Shown one piece after another: positions 1 through 6,137 of a stretch of 11,399 nucleotides of DNA. The stretch is from CAZAQS01 sp046485135. GTDB lineage: Bacteria; Chloroflexota; Anaerolineae; Anaerolineales; UBA4823. The notes beneath the pieces were generated by a model. It worked only from the letters and a program-made list of their open reading frames with translations. It did not search any database and had not been told where the DNA came from. The number at the start of each line of letters is the position of its first letter. The stretch's first letter is position 1. The position numbers and the translations under genes were made by a program. The stretch spans positions 1-11,399 of the forward strand of contig JAWOHN010000069.1 of assembly GCA_046485135.1 (NCBI GenBank), written 5' to 3'.

Positions 1-6
1 CTGGTT

Positions 7-795
7 TCAGGGGAGTTCCAGTCCGTGTTGTTCCAACAGAGACGGGTCGGCCAGCAGAGCTTCGGTCGGCCCGTCTGCTACAACCCGGCCTTCATCCATA
101 ATGATCATGCGCGGGAAAAGCTCGCGCACCATCAACAGGTCATGGGTGGAGACCAGCATGGTCAAAGGGAACTCATGCAGCAGGTTGATCAAAGACCGGC
201 GGGCGCGCGGGTCTAAGCCGGCAGTGGGTTCGTCCAACACCAGGATCTGAGGGTCCATGGAGAGGACAGTAGCAATGGCAATGCGCTTTTTTTCCCCGGT
301 GCTCAAGTGATGAGAGAGCCGGCTGGCAAAGCGGCTCATCCCCACTTGTTCCAAAGCTGCGGAAACTCGCTGGGCAATTTCTTCCTCTGACAAGCCCATA
401 TGTAGCGGGCCAAAAGCGACGTCTTCATAAACCGTTGGGGAAAAAAGCTGGTCATCTGGATTTTGGAAAACCATCCCAACCATGGCGCGGATGGTGGGCA
501 GGTTCTTCTTGCTGATCTCCAGCCCTCCCACCTGCACCTGTCCTTTCCCGTTCAGGATACCGTTCAGGTGCAGCATCAGGGTGCTTTTTCCGGCCCCGTT
601 AGGCCCAACCAAAGCGGCTTTTTCGCCTTTTGCAATGCAGATGGACACGCTGTGCAGGGCTGGATGCCCATCGGGATAACTGAAGCTGAGTTGTTCAACG
701 GAGAGCAGGCGCGAACCATCCGTGCAGCCATCAGTACTTTGCTTTGGATAGGCTGTCTGGTGGATTTGCAGATCGGCTTGGTGAATGACTGGCAT
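7..795 (-). CDS. cbiO: Cobalt/nickel ECF transporter ATP-binding subunit (CbiO-type)
   Basis: This is the ATPase of an energy-coupling-factor importer; it hydrolyses ATP in the cytoplasm to drive Co2+ or Ni2+ uptake through CbiM and CbiQ. The 262-residue product has a complete ABC set: Walker A GPNGAGKST (64-72), Q-loop Q111 in VFQNPDDQL, signature LSTGEKK (164-170, a variant of LSGGQ), Walker B ILVLDEP (184-190) and switch His in STHD (218). The ATG at 795 has an AAGGA ribosome site about 10 bases upstream. It gives roughly 28 residues ahead of the usual start of the family (LLSVEQLSFSYPDG), and no better internal start is visible. It is the last visible gene of the operon, 29 bases behind cbiQ. 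The metal cannot be told from this subunit. Family assignment is firm; the substrate rests on its neighbours. Confidence 0.93.
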   Translation of the reverse strand: MPVIHQADLQIHQTAYPKQSTDGCTDGSRLLSVEQLSFSYPDGHPALHSVSICIAKGEKAALVGPNGAGKSTLMLHLNGILNGKGQVQVGGLEISKKNLPTIRAMVGMVFQNPDDQLFSPTVYEDVAFGPLHMGLSEEEIAQRVSAALEQVGMSRFASRLSHHLSTGEKKRIAIATVLSMDPQILVLDEPTAGLDPRARRSLINLLHEFPLTMLVSTHDLLMVRELFPRMIIMDEGRVVADGPTEALLADPSLLEQHGLELP

Positions 796-824
796 AGGCT
801 AAAAGTCCTTTTCAGGCGGAAGGT

Positions 825-1625
825 CTATAATCCTGGTATTCGTCCAATCAACTGGAAAGAGAACAACAGCAGCAGGATGATCAGCAATACAACCCAATCC
901 TGGTTCTGCATGGAATGAGGGTTGATGGTGAGCAAGGTACCGTTGTAACCGCGCGCTAACATTGCATTGTAGATACGGTCGCTGCGCTCGTAGCTGCGCA
1001 GGAAGAGCTGGCCGGCCATATTGCCAGCTACCCGAGCGCGCCAGCGTAGTGATCCTCCGCTGGTCTGGCCGTCAGCGGCGGCGCTGCGGGCTTCGCGGGC
1101 GCGTAACAGCCGCATGGCCTCGTCTGCCAGGACGAACAGGTAGCGGTACATGAAGGAGATGATGGACACCAGCACTCCAGGTACGTATAAGTGACGCAAG
1201 GCATGCAGCAGGTCCGGAAATTGGGTGGTGGCTACCAATAAGACCGCCATCTGGACTGAAAGCCAGCTGCGCACCAGGATGCTGGTAAAGCGTAGCAGAC
1301 CTGCATCAGTGATCACCAGAAGTAGCGGGCCGATCTGTACCTGGGCGATGGCCTCTCCCGGGATGGAGAACAAGACGGTGGCGGCAGCCAGGGCAAAAGG
1401 CAGGGCAATCAGCGAGCGTTTCAAGGTGTAGCCAACCCCCAGAGATGAAGCTACACTCCCCAGCAAGATCAGTCCCCAGGAGAGGCCAAACCCAAGCCAG
1501 GCTCCGTCGGGCAAGAGCAGGTTTGAGAGGATGAACAAGAAGGTAACAATGACCTTTACGCGCGGGTCGAGCCGGTGGACCAGGCTGTGGGCATCGTGGT
1601 AACGGTCAAAGGCATGCACATGCAT
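825..1625 (-). CDS. cbiQ: ECF transporter transmembrane subunit (CbiQ-type)
   Basis: This is the membrane T-component that couples the ATPase to the substrate-binding CbiM. The 266-residue protein starts with the typical MHVHAFDRYHDAHSLVHRLDPRVK segment, followed by several hydrophobic helices (about 25-65, 70-90, 100-135 and 145-168). The cytoplasmic coupling region contains the two Ala-Arg motifs of the family, RAREAR (175-180) and LARGYNG (223-229), which dock on the ATPase. A last hydrophobic helix ends the protein. The ATG at 1625 has an AAGGA site, and the gene lies 19 bases behind cbiM and 29 ahead of cbiO, so the three are almost certainly co-transcribed. Length and motifs are normal. 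CbiQ and NikQ are not separable by eye, so cobalt versus nickel stays open. Confidence 0.92.
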   Translation of the reverse strand: MHVHAFDRYHDAHSLVHRLDPRVKVIVTFLFILSNLLLPDGAWLGFGLSWGLILLGSVASSLGVGYTLKRSLIALPFALAAATVLFSIPGEAIAQVQIGPLLLVITDAGLLRFTSILVRSWLSVQMAVLLVATTQFPDLLHALRHLYVPGVLVSIISFMYRYLFVLADEAMRLLRAREARSAAADGQTSGGSLRWRARVAGNMAGQLFLRSYERSDRIYNAMLARGYNGTLLTINPHSMQNQDWVVLLIILLLLFSFQLIGRIPGL

Positions 1626-1644
1626 AGATGCTCAGGTCCTTAGC

Positions 1645-2616
1645 TCAGTCTCCGCTGGTGACTGTGGATTTTGAGCGGCGAATAACTTTCGTAATAAGCA
1701 CAACCAGGGCAGCCACACCCAAGGCGCCCAATGCGCCGGCCAGGATGGTGGAAAGGGCTGTCTCACCCAGGAAGGGTAGGGTGTAATCAGGCAGGATATT
1801 ATAAGGAGACTCTACGCTGCGATCCAGGAAACCGATATCCATGGCAACACGCTCAAAGCCATCCGGATCGGCAGAGGCCAGGGGCGAAATGAGCACCACT
1901 GCCAGGGAAAGCAGCAACCCAACCGCAATCCAGGCCTGGCCACCTCGAGCTGGGGCAGTCTGCGCCTGGACCAGGTCAGGACGGGTGCGCAGGATAAAGG
2001 CCAGAGCCGCTACGGTGATGAGGGCTTCACCGATGCCGACCAGGGCATGCACCCCCAGCATAGTCGGGACGACGATGTCCAGGCGGGCTGTGCCGCTTAA
2101 CCACAGTTGCAGAGCAGTAGCCAGTGCGCCGGCCATGACCGACAGCCAGGCAGCCACCCCAGCCACGCCCAGGCGCATCCCCAGCGAACGCCCGGCGGTA
2201 GCCCGGTAAAGGCCATAGCCGATTAGAACGGTTAACAGACCCATGTTGAGGATATTGGCTCCCATAACAATCAGACCGCCATCCTGGAACAATAATGCCT
2301 GAACCATAATCACACTGGTCATCACCAGCATGCCAGCCCAGGGTCCCAGGGTAATAGCTGCCAGAGCGCCTCCAAGCAGGTGTCCGCTGGTTCCACCCGC
2401 CACGGGGAAGTTGATCATCTGTGCAGCGAAGATAAAGGCTGCCATGACTCCCATAAGCGGAATCTGGCGCTCGCCGATTTCTCCTTTTGTGCGGCGGACG
2501 GCAACGTACACCAGAGCTGCGGTGATGGCCCAACAAAGAATGGCAACCGGCAAGCTGAGCAGGCCATCGGGGACGTGCATCATGATGGGTTTTAACAGTT
2601 GAGTGAGTGGTAGCAT
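1645..2616 (-). CDS. cbiM: Cobalt/nickel ECF transporter substrate-binding subunit CbiM fused to a PDGLE/CbiN-like domain
   Basis: This is the membrane S-component that captures Co2+ or Ni2+. Residues about 13-210 are CbiM/NikM: the MHVPDGLL start motif, NFPVAGGTSGHLLGG (69-83), and LLFQDGGL followed by GANILNMG (108-125), with about six hydrophobic helices. Residues about 225-312 form a second unit: a helix (227-246), an extracytoplasmic loop opening with SADPDGFERVA (248-258), and a final helix (287-309). This resembles the PDGLE domain that replaces or accompanies CbiN/NikN, and no separate cbiN is present. Start choice is uncertain. The ATG at 2616 has GGAG 10 bases upstream, but it puts 12 residues before the Met-His pair whose free N-terminus is known to bind metal in this family. 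The ATG at 2580 would expose it but has no visible ribosome site. The gene is 15 bases behind the Fur-family gene. Confidence 0.9.
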   Translation of the reverse strand: MLPLTQLLKPIMMHVPDGLLSLPVAILCWAITAALVYVAVRRTKGEIGERQIPLMGVMAAFIFAAQMINFPVAGGTSGHLLGGALAAITLGPWAGMLVMTSVIMVQALLFQDGGLIVMGANILNMGLLTVLIGYGLYRATAGRSLGMRLGVAGVAAWLSVMAGALATALQLWLSGTARLDIVVPTMLGVHALVGIGEALITVAALAFILRTRPDLVQAQTAPARGGQAWIAVGLLLSLAVVLISPLASADPDGFERVAMDIGFLDRSVESPYNILPDYTLPFLGETALSTILAGALGALGVAALVVLITKVIRRSKSTVTSGD

Positions 2617-2631
2617 GGTTTTTACTCTCCT

Positions 2632-3075
2632 TTATTTTTTCAAATCAGACTTTGAGCCATCCAGGCAATCCGGGCATAAACCAAAGAAGGTGACGTGAAG
2701 CGAATCGATTTTGAACCCTGTCAGCTGCTCAATTTTTTGATAGAGCTCACTCAGAACTGTATGGTCGATATCCAGCATTTGCTGGCAGCCGCGGCAGATC
2801 AAGTGATGGTGCTTGTGATCGGCATACTCGTAAACGAGCTGGCCGTTTCCGATATGGGCAACCAGGACCAAGTCGTTCTCGGCCAGGAAACTGAGGGTAC
2901 GGTAAACCGTTGGCTCGGTCAGGCCGGGCAGGGTCTGGCTGGCGCGTTCGAAGATCTCGGTTGGCGTCAGGTGGCAGTTCGATTTGCTCAACACTTCTAA
3001 GATGGTCAAGCGTTGAGGTGTCAGGCGGAAACCCCTGGAGCGCAGGTGGGCAGCAAGTTCTTTTGATAGGGTCAT
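2632..3075 (-). CDS. Fur-family metal-dependent transcriptional repressor
   Basis: This is a cytoplasmic metal-sensing repressor, probably of its own operon with cbiMQO. The 147-residue product has the Fur winged-helix region (GFRLTPQRLTILEVLS at 15-30; recognition helix TEPTVYRTLSFL at 53-64). The metal-binding and dimerisation half follows, with HKHHH (87-91), C94-x-x-C97 and C134-x-x-C137, the structural zinc pairs typical of Fur, Zur and Nur. I start it at the ATG at 3075, which has AAGGA upstream. The reading frame also opens at a TTG (3111), but that lies inside the operator and promoter and would precede the likely transcription start. Linkage to a Co/Ni importer suggests a nickel, cobalt or zinc sensor, but the subfamily cannot be fixed from sequence alone. 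Confidence 0.9.
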   Translation of the reverse strand: MTLSKELAAHLRSRGFRLTPQRLTILEVLSKSNCHLTPTEIFERASQTLPGLTEPTVYRTLSFLAENDLVLVAHIGNGQLVYEYADHKHHHLICRGCQQMLDIDHTVLSELYQKIEQLTGFKIDSLHVTFFGLCPDCLDGSKSDLKK

Positions 3076-3083
3076 GTTATTCC

Positions 3084-3138
3084 TTGTTATTGTATTTAGA
3101 TACAATAACAATTATAGCTGATTAAGAGTCGATTGCAA
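3084..3138 (-). promoter_or_regulatory. Promoter and Fur-family operator of the regulator-cbiMQO operon
   Basis: On the minus strand, TTGCAA (3133-3138) and a perfect TATAAT (3111-3116) are 16 bases apart. Directly following is an uninterrupted 12-bp inverted repeat, TTGTTATTGTAT (3084-3095) and ATACAATAACAA (3100-3111), around a 4-base spacer TTAG. The repeat touches the -10 box and covers the expected transcription start (about 3104), the usual arrangement for repression. It lies just upstream of the regulator's ATG at 3075. That the regulator binds it is inferred from position and symmetry. Confidence 0.82.
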
Positions 3139-3283
3139 GGGGGGGGTGTCGATTTTGGATGTTTGGGCGTTGAGTAAGGGATGTTTTAGTCCAGCCCTTG
3201 TATTATCCTAGATGGGAGGAGATGGGGTGGTCTTTCTAGTAAGGGGTGGGTGTTAGGATGGGAACAGCGCCTGGACAATAAAT

Positions 3284-3315
3284 AAATGGGGCAGGCTACA
3301 TGACCTACCCCATTT
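3284..3315 (-). terminator. Rho-independent terminator after the thioredoxin gene
   Basis: The arms AAATGGGG-C-AGG (3284-3295) and CCT-A-CCCCATTT (3304-3315) form a stem of about 11 pairs with one mismatch and an 8-base loop. On the minus strand the stem is followed by a T-rich run (ATTTATTTATTG). It lies 24 bases beyond the thioredoxin stop codon and separates that operon from the metal operon. Confidence 0.7.
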
Positions 3316-3338
3316 GATTCTGGCGGCTATGGTTGGAT

Positions 3339-3659
3339 TTACAGGTGCGGGCCGATTTTTGATATGATGCGTTGCTTGGGCTGGTAGCCGGTCATTCGCT
3401 CAACCGGCTGACCGTTGGAGAACAATATCAGGGTCGGAACACCCATGATCTGGTATTGCATGGCCAGGTCTGCGTTTTCATCTACATCTAGCTTGACGAC
3501 CTTAACTCTCCCGTCCCATTCCTGGGCCAGTTGTTCGACGATAGGCTCGAGCATCTTGCACGGGCCGCACCAAACGGCAGTAAAATCGACCAGCACCGGC
3601 AAGGTTGCTGAGATCACTTCGTTGGCAAAATCTGATTCGCCGACGTGTATTATTTCCAT
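3339..3659 (-). CDS. trxA: Thioredoxin
   Basis: This small cytoplasmic disulfide reductase is normally recycled by thioredoxin reductase. The 106-residue protein is of standard length and holds one thioredoxin fold. It shows the active site WCGPCK (30-35), the buried Asp25 in VLVDF, the KLDVDEN strand-turn (57-63), the cis-proline loop GVPT (73-76, Pro75) and a Gly near the end. There is no signal peptide or membrane helix. A strong GGAGGTGG ribosome site precedes both a GTG (3662) and the adjacent ATG (3659). I chose ATG, 10 bases from GGAGG; GTG would add one Met and is equally spaced for initiation. It lies 37 bases behind the DUF4332 gene on the same strand, so the two are probably co-transcribed. 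Confidence 0.95.
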   Translation of the reverse strand: MEIIHVGESDFANEVISATLPVLVDFTAVWCGPCKMLEPIVEQLAQEWDGRVKVVKLDVDENADLAMQYQIMGVPTLILFSNGQPVERMTGYQPKQRIISKIGPHL

Positions 3660-3696
3660 CACTCAGCCACCTCCAACAGGGGATTGTCGGTATACA

Positions 3697-4101
3697 TTAG
3701 TAGGTGATGACCCTGGGCAGGTTCTTGGCCTGTTCGATCCAATCTGCAACCTGGGATTCGACAGGCATCTTGCGGACCAGTTTCTTCGCTTCGTTTGTCT
3801 CGACCATCTTGGCAAACAGATTTGCCGCATTACGCTGAGCCAGCTCAGGGACCGTGTCCACGCCGGCTTCCTCCAGCAGGTCGGCGTATTCTTCCCCAAC
3901 CCCTTTGATGCGGAACAGGTCGCAGTGATTGATCCACTCCAGAATCAATTTGTCACTGACGCCGGTCTGTTCAGCAATCGCTTTGCGTCCAGCCGTGCTG
4001 CTGCCTTTCTTCAGGAAATCTTCGACGGATCTAACGCCGGCGTCTGCCAGCTTTTGGGCGTAGACTTCGCCGATCCCTTCAACGGTAGTTAGCTTTGTCA
4101 T
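3697..4101 (-). CDS. DUF4332 family helix-hairpin-helix protein
   Basis: This 134-residue cytoplasmic protein consists of two similar halves. Each has a helix-hairpin-helix-like GxG core: VEGIGEVYAQKLADAGV (7-23) and IKGVGEEYADLLEEAGV (64-80), each followed by a short helix with a V-x-D or V-x-E turn. This is the pattern of DUF4332, related to the HhH repeats of DNA repair and ribosomal proteins that contact nucleic acid backbone. Its actual role is unknown. An excellent AGGAGG site lies 7 bases before the ATG at 4101. The thioredoxin gene follows 37 bases later. No catalytic residues are evident. The family call is confident, the function is not. Confidence 0.82.
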   Translation of the reverse strand: MTKLTTVEGIGEVYAQKLADAGVRSVEDFLKKGSSTAGRKAIAEQTGVSDKLILEWINHCDLFRIKGVGEEYADLLEEAGVDTVPELAQRNAANLFAKMVETNEAKKLVRKMPVESQVADWIEQAKNLPRVITY

Positions 4102-4112
4102 TTTATTGCCTC

Positions 4113-4337
4113 CTATTTAGAATGTTTTTTGGTCAGTGTATTCACGAGAGTGGTCGGAACGTTTTTGGGGATCTGGTCGCGCAGGGAATATTTCCCAACA
4201 GCCCCCGTAAAAATCAAAAATACCCAAACGATAAATATAGGATACTGGAAAACCGGCAAAAGCGCAAGCACCAGAGAGCGGGTTTTGTGATTTTCAGAAC
4301 TGAGTTGACGCAGGGAAGCGGGCGTGATAGAATGCAT
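4113..4337 (-). CDS. Doubtful small membrane protein
   Basis: This open frame codes for about 74 residues from the ATG at 4337. It contains one strongly hydrophobic stretch (SLVLALLPVFQYPIFIVWVF, about residues 21-40) followed by a charged, Lys-rich tail. In its favour, it runs in the direction of the DUF4332 operon and its TAG stop overlaps that gene's ribosome site. Against it, no ribosome site is visible, its first codons lie across the tRNA-Lys promoter on the opposite strand, and I recognise no relative. A fortuitous ORF is at least as likely. Confidence 0.28.
   Translation of the reverse strand: MHSITPASLRQLSSENHKTRSLVLALLPVFQYPIFIVWVFLIFTGAVGKYSLRDQIPKNVPTTLVNTLTKKHSK
4305..4333 (+). 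promoter_or_regulatory. Promoter of tRNA-Lys
   Basis: TTGACG (4305-4310) and TAGAAT (4328-4333) are separated by exactly 17 bases, each one base from the sigma-70-type consensus. The predicted transcription start is about 4340, a few bases before the mature tRNA. Confidence 0.78.
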
Positions 4338-4346
4338 TTCGCTCAC

Positions 4347-4418
4347 GGGCGCGTAGCTCAACGGCAGAGCAGTGGCCTTTTAAGCCATTGGTTGAAGGTT
4401 CGAATCCTTCCGCGCTCA
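4347..4418 (+). tRNA. tRNA-Lys (anticodon TTT)
   Basis: All four arms fold. The acceptor GGGCGCG pairs with CGCGCTC (one G-U) and ends in discriminator A. The D arm is GCTC/GAGC, the anticodon stem GTGGC/GCCAT has loop CTTTTAA (anticodon TTT), and the variable loop has five bases. The T arm is GAAGG-TTCGAAT-CCTTC. The total is 72 bases. The 3' CCA is not encoded. A recombinase gene starts about 230 bases downstream on the same strand, a common arrangement where a tRNA 3' end serves as attachment site. I found no second copy of the tRNA 3' end inside the window. Confidence 0.95.
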
Positions 4419-4460
4419 CTCGATTGCCATTTTGACCCATAAATAGGTCATAAAACGAGT
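4418..4460 (+). repeat. Nested inverted repeat at the tRNA 3' end, candidate recombination core
   Basis: An inner pair TGACC (4433-4437) and GGTCA (4446-4450) is separated by 8 bases. An outer pair ACTCG (4418-4422) and CGAGT (4456-4460) encloses it, with TTTT and AAAA runs between. The layout, two short inverted arms around an 8-base spacer, is like the core site of tyrosine recombinases and abuts the tRNA. No T-run follows, so it does not look like the terminator. Confidence 0.4.
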
Positions 4461-4476
4461 GATCTCTCCCACCAAG

Positions 4477-4498
4477 ACCTGCTAGATGGCGGGTTTTT
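4477..4498 (+). terminator. Terminator downstream of tRNA-Lys
   Basis: The stem ACCTGC (4477-4482) / GCGGGT (4489-4494) has a 6-base loop and one G-U pair and is followed at once by a run of five T. It suits termination of the tRNA transcript before the recombinase gene. Confidence 0.68.
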
Positions 4499-4594
4499 GT
4501 GTTTAATCCCCCACTTTAGCCCTATTTTTATATGTGCCGAAAAAACGGCTCAGAATATATTTCCAATGTACTTGTTTTAATTTTTGTTCCAACC

Positions 4595-4621
4595 AGTCAA
4601 CAAGAGTCAACAGCAGTCAAC
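4595..4621 (+). repeat. Three AGTCAAC direct repeats with 10-bp period before recombinase 1
   Basis: AGTCAAC occurs at 4595-4601, 4605-4611 and 4615-4621, always the same face of the helix, just before the ribosome site of the recombinase gene. Evenly phased short direct repeats between a tRNA and an integrase resemble arm-type integrase sites. They could equally be an autoregulatory operator. Confidence 0.6.
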
Positions 4622-4646
4622 CACTGACACGAAAGGAGGGTGTACT

Positions 4647-5669
4647 ATGGCAAGAAACAGGAAGAAGGAGTTGATGATGATATCGTTTGACAAGGCAAGC
4701 GAATTATATCTGTCCACGCTGGCGACTGAGGGAAAAAGCCCCAGATACATCGATTGGCTGAAAACTCGACTGCGATATTTCGGGGATTTTCTTGCCCGGA
4801 CTTACGGGAAGGATTTTGTCCTCCAGGATTTAGACGTGGAAGACGGTCGATCCTATCTTAGAGAGCTCATGGCGAGGGGCACGCGTTACGAGGGTCACCC
4901 CATGCACAAGGCACAACGGGGTAAGCTCAAAATCCAATATATCCATGGGCTGGGCAGGGCAGTGCGCTCTTTCTCAACTTGGGCGCACGAAGAAGGGTAT
5001 TTGGAGGAGAATATCATGCGCCGCCTAAAACTCCCGCAGCTTCCAAAGACCTTACCCGAGCCGCTGACCGAGGAAGAAATCCAGCGCGTTCTCGCGGTCA
5101 GCCTGGATCAAACCTATGAACGGCTGCGTAATTTCTCCATTATGATGTTGTTTTTCGATACAGGCATTCGCCTGGATGAATTGGTTAATCTCAGGCTCTC
5201 CAGGGTTGATTTCACAATTGGAGAAACGACGATCATCGGAAAGGGTAACAAAGAGCGCAAGGTTCCCATCGGGCTGCAGGCTAAGAAAGCGCTGCTGGAT
5301 TACATCACATTAGAGAGACCAGAGCCGGCTAGGCTTGGAGATGAAGATCGCGTGTTCCTCAGCTCGGAAGGCTTCCCGATCACGCATACTACCGTAGAAA
5401 AGTTATTTCAAAGGGTGAAGCAGCGAGCTGAAATCGATAAGTTTCATCCACACGCCTGCCGGCATACATTTGCCGTGCGCTACTTGATCCATGGCGGGGA
5501 TGCCTTCAGCTTGCAGAAAATTCTGGGGCATACCTCGCTGGAGATGACTCGCAAGTACGTCAACCTGGCTTCGGAGGATGTAAAAGAAAAGCACCGGCGC
5601 TTCAGCCCGATGGATAATCTGGGATTCAGGGTGAAGGGGAGAGGACGACCCAAAATGACGAAGGCATAG
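4647..5669 (+). CDS. Tyrosine recombinase/integrase 1
   Basis: This site-specific DNA recombinase cuts and rejoins strands through a 3'-phosphotyrosine link. The 340-residue protein has an N-terminal SAM-like core-binding domain (about 13-125: FDKASELYLSTL, then RAVRSFSTWAHEEGYL) and a C-terminal catalytic domain (about 138-315). Catalytic residues are complete: Arg175 in TGIRLDEL, Lys199 in IGKGNKERKVPI, His269-x-x-Arg272 in HACRHTF, His295 in LGHTSLEMT and Tyr304 in RKYV. The tail is basic (KGRGRPKMTKA). I chose the ATG at 4647 because GGAGGG lies 6 bases upstream; the frame also opens at TTG 4584, which would translate through the AGTCAAC repeats. It resembles XerC/D-like and phage integrases of about this length. 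Position behind tRNA-Lys suggests an element integrase. It converges on the XRE-like gene. Confidence 0.93.
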   Translation: MARNRKKELMMISFDKASELYLSTLATEGKSPRYIDWLKTRLRYFGDFLARTYGKDFVLQDLDVEDGRSYLRELMARGTRYEGHPMHKAQRGKLKIQYIHGLGRAVRSFSTWAHEEGYLEENIMRRLKLPQLPKTLPEPLTEEEIQRVLAVSLDQTYERLRNFSIMMLFFDTGIRLDELVNLRLSRVDFTIGETTIIGKGNKERKVPIGLQAKKALLDYITLERPEPARLGDEDRVFLSSEGFPITHTTVEKLFQRVKQRAEIDKFHPHACRHTFAVRYLIHGGDAFSLQKILGHTSLEMTRKYVNLASEDVKEKHRRFSPMDNLGFRVKGRGRPKMTKA

Positions 5670-5722
5670 GGTTGTTCGGAGGAAGAGATTTTTCGCTAAT
5701 CAAGCATGTCGACGACAGTTCA

Positions 5723-5758
5723 TTTAGGTGAATTAACCTATAGGTCAATTAACCTAAA
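5723..5758. repeat. Tandem 16-bp near-palindromes forming a 36-bp imperfect palindrome
   Basis: TAGGTGAATTAACCTA (5725-5740) is followed without a gap by TAGGTCAATTAACCTA (5741-5756). The units differ at one base, each is itself nearly symmetric, and together with flanking TT and AA they form a 36-bp palindrome with only two unmatched base pairs' worth of asymmetry per arm. It lies in the 115-base gap between two converging genes. There is no T-run on the plus side; on the minus side a T-run precedes rather than follows it. It looks more like a protein-binding or recombination site than a terminator. Confidence 0.75.
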
Positions 5759-5784
5759 AAGCATATCCATTTGGCATCAAGGCA

Positions 5785-6093
5785 TTAGCCTGCCTTAAAT
5801 ACCCGATGCTGCCGATACTCCCGCAGCGCGCTGCGCCCTAATGGCGGCAGGCCGGCCAATAGCAGAATTTCATCCACCTCGACGCGCTCCAGGCGATAAG
5901 TAATCCCCAGGGCAATGATGACATCCCGTTGGGGACGTCGCGCTCCTTTGAGAATGTAGTGCACATAGGTCGGATCAAGATCGCTGGCTTGAGCCACTTC
6001 ACGCAAAGACATGCCGCTGCGCTCGTGGGCTTCGCTTAGCATGTAGATGTAATCTGGTATGCGGAGGTGGTCAGGCGTTTGCACTTGCATCAT
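5785..6093 (-). CDS. XRE-like helix-turn-helix DNA-binding protein
   Basis: The product is a small cytoplasmic protein of 102 residues. An XRE/Cro-type HTH covers roughly residues 17-75. MSLREVAQASDLDPTYVHYI (27-46) gives the paired helices and KGARRPQRDVIIALGITYRL the following turn and helix. An amphipathic helix with DEILLLAGLPP ends the domain, and a basic tail follows. It probably represses a promoter inside this island. The frame extends to a TTG at 6123, but the candidate promoter's start point (about 6137) and the better codon favour the ATG at 6093. Neither start has a clear ribosome site. It converges with recombinase 1, and a 36-bp palindrome lies just past its stop. Target unknown. 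Confidence 0.75.
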   Translation of the reverse strand: MMQVQTPDHLRIPDYIYMLSEAHERSGMSLREVAQASDLDPTYVHYILKGARRPQRDVIIALGITYRLERVEVDEILLLAGLPPLGRSALREYRQHRVFKAG

Positions 6094-6137
6094 GAATCTG
6101 GCTGGATAAATTCCCAACAACAATTTGATTGGCGACT

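Noticed and set aside
463..918. 151-codon plus-strand frame across the cbiO and cbiQ starts
   Set aside because: It is antisense to two genes with full family motifs and has no recognisable product.
3076..3111. TTG start for the Fur-family protein at 3111
   Set aside because: It lies inside the operator, before the expected transcription start. The ATG at 3075 has AAGGA and matches the family length.
4095..4442. 115-codon plus-strand frame through the tRNA
   Set aside because: It runs over the tRNA-Lys promoter and the whole tRNA gene, so it cannot be a normal gene.
4595..4621. CRISPR-like reading of the three AGTCAAC repeats
   Set aside because: Repeats of 7 bases with 3-base gaps are far too short, and no cas gene is present. 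No CRISPR array was seen anywhere in the window.
4584..4646. TTG start 21 codons upstream for recombinase 1
   Set aside because: It would translate the AGTCAAC repeats and lacks a ribosome site. The ATG at 4647 has GGAGGG at ideal spacing.
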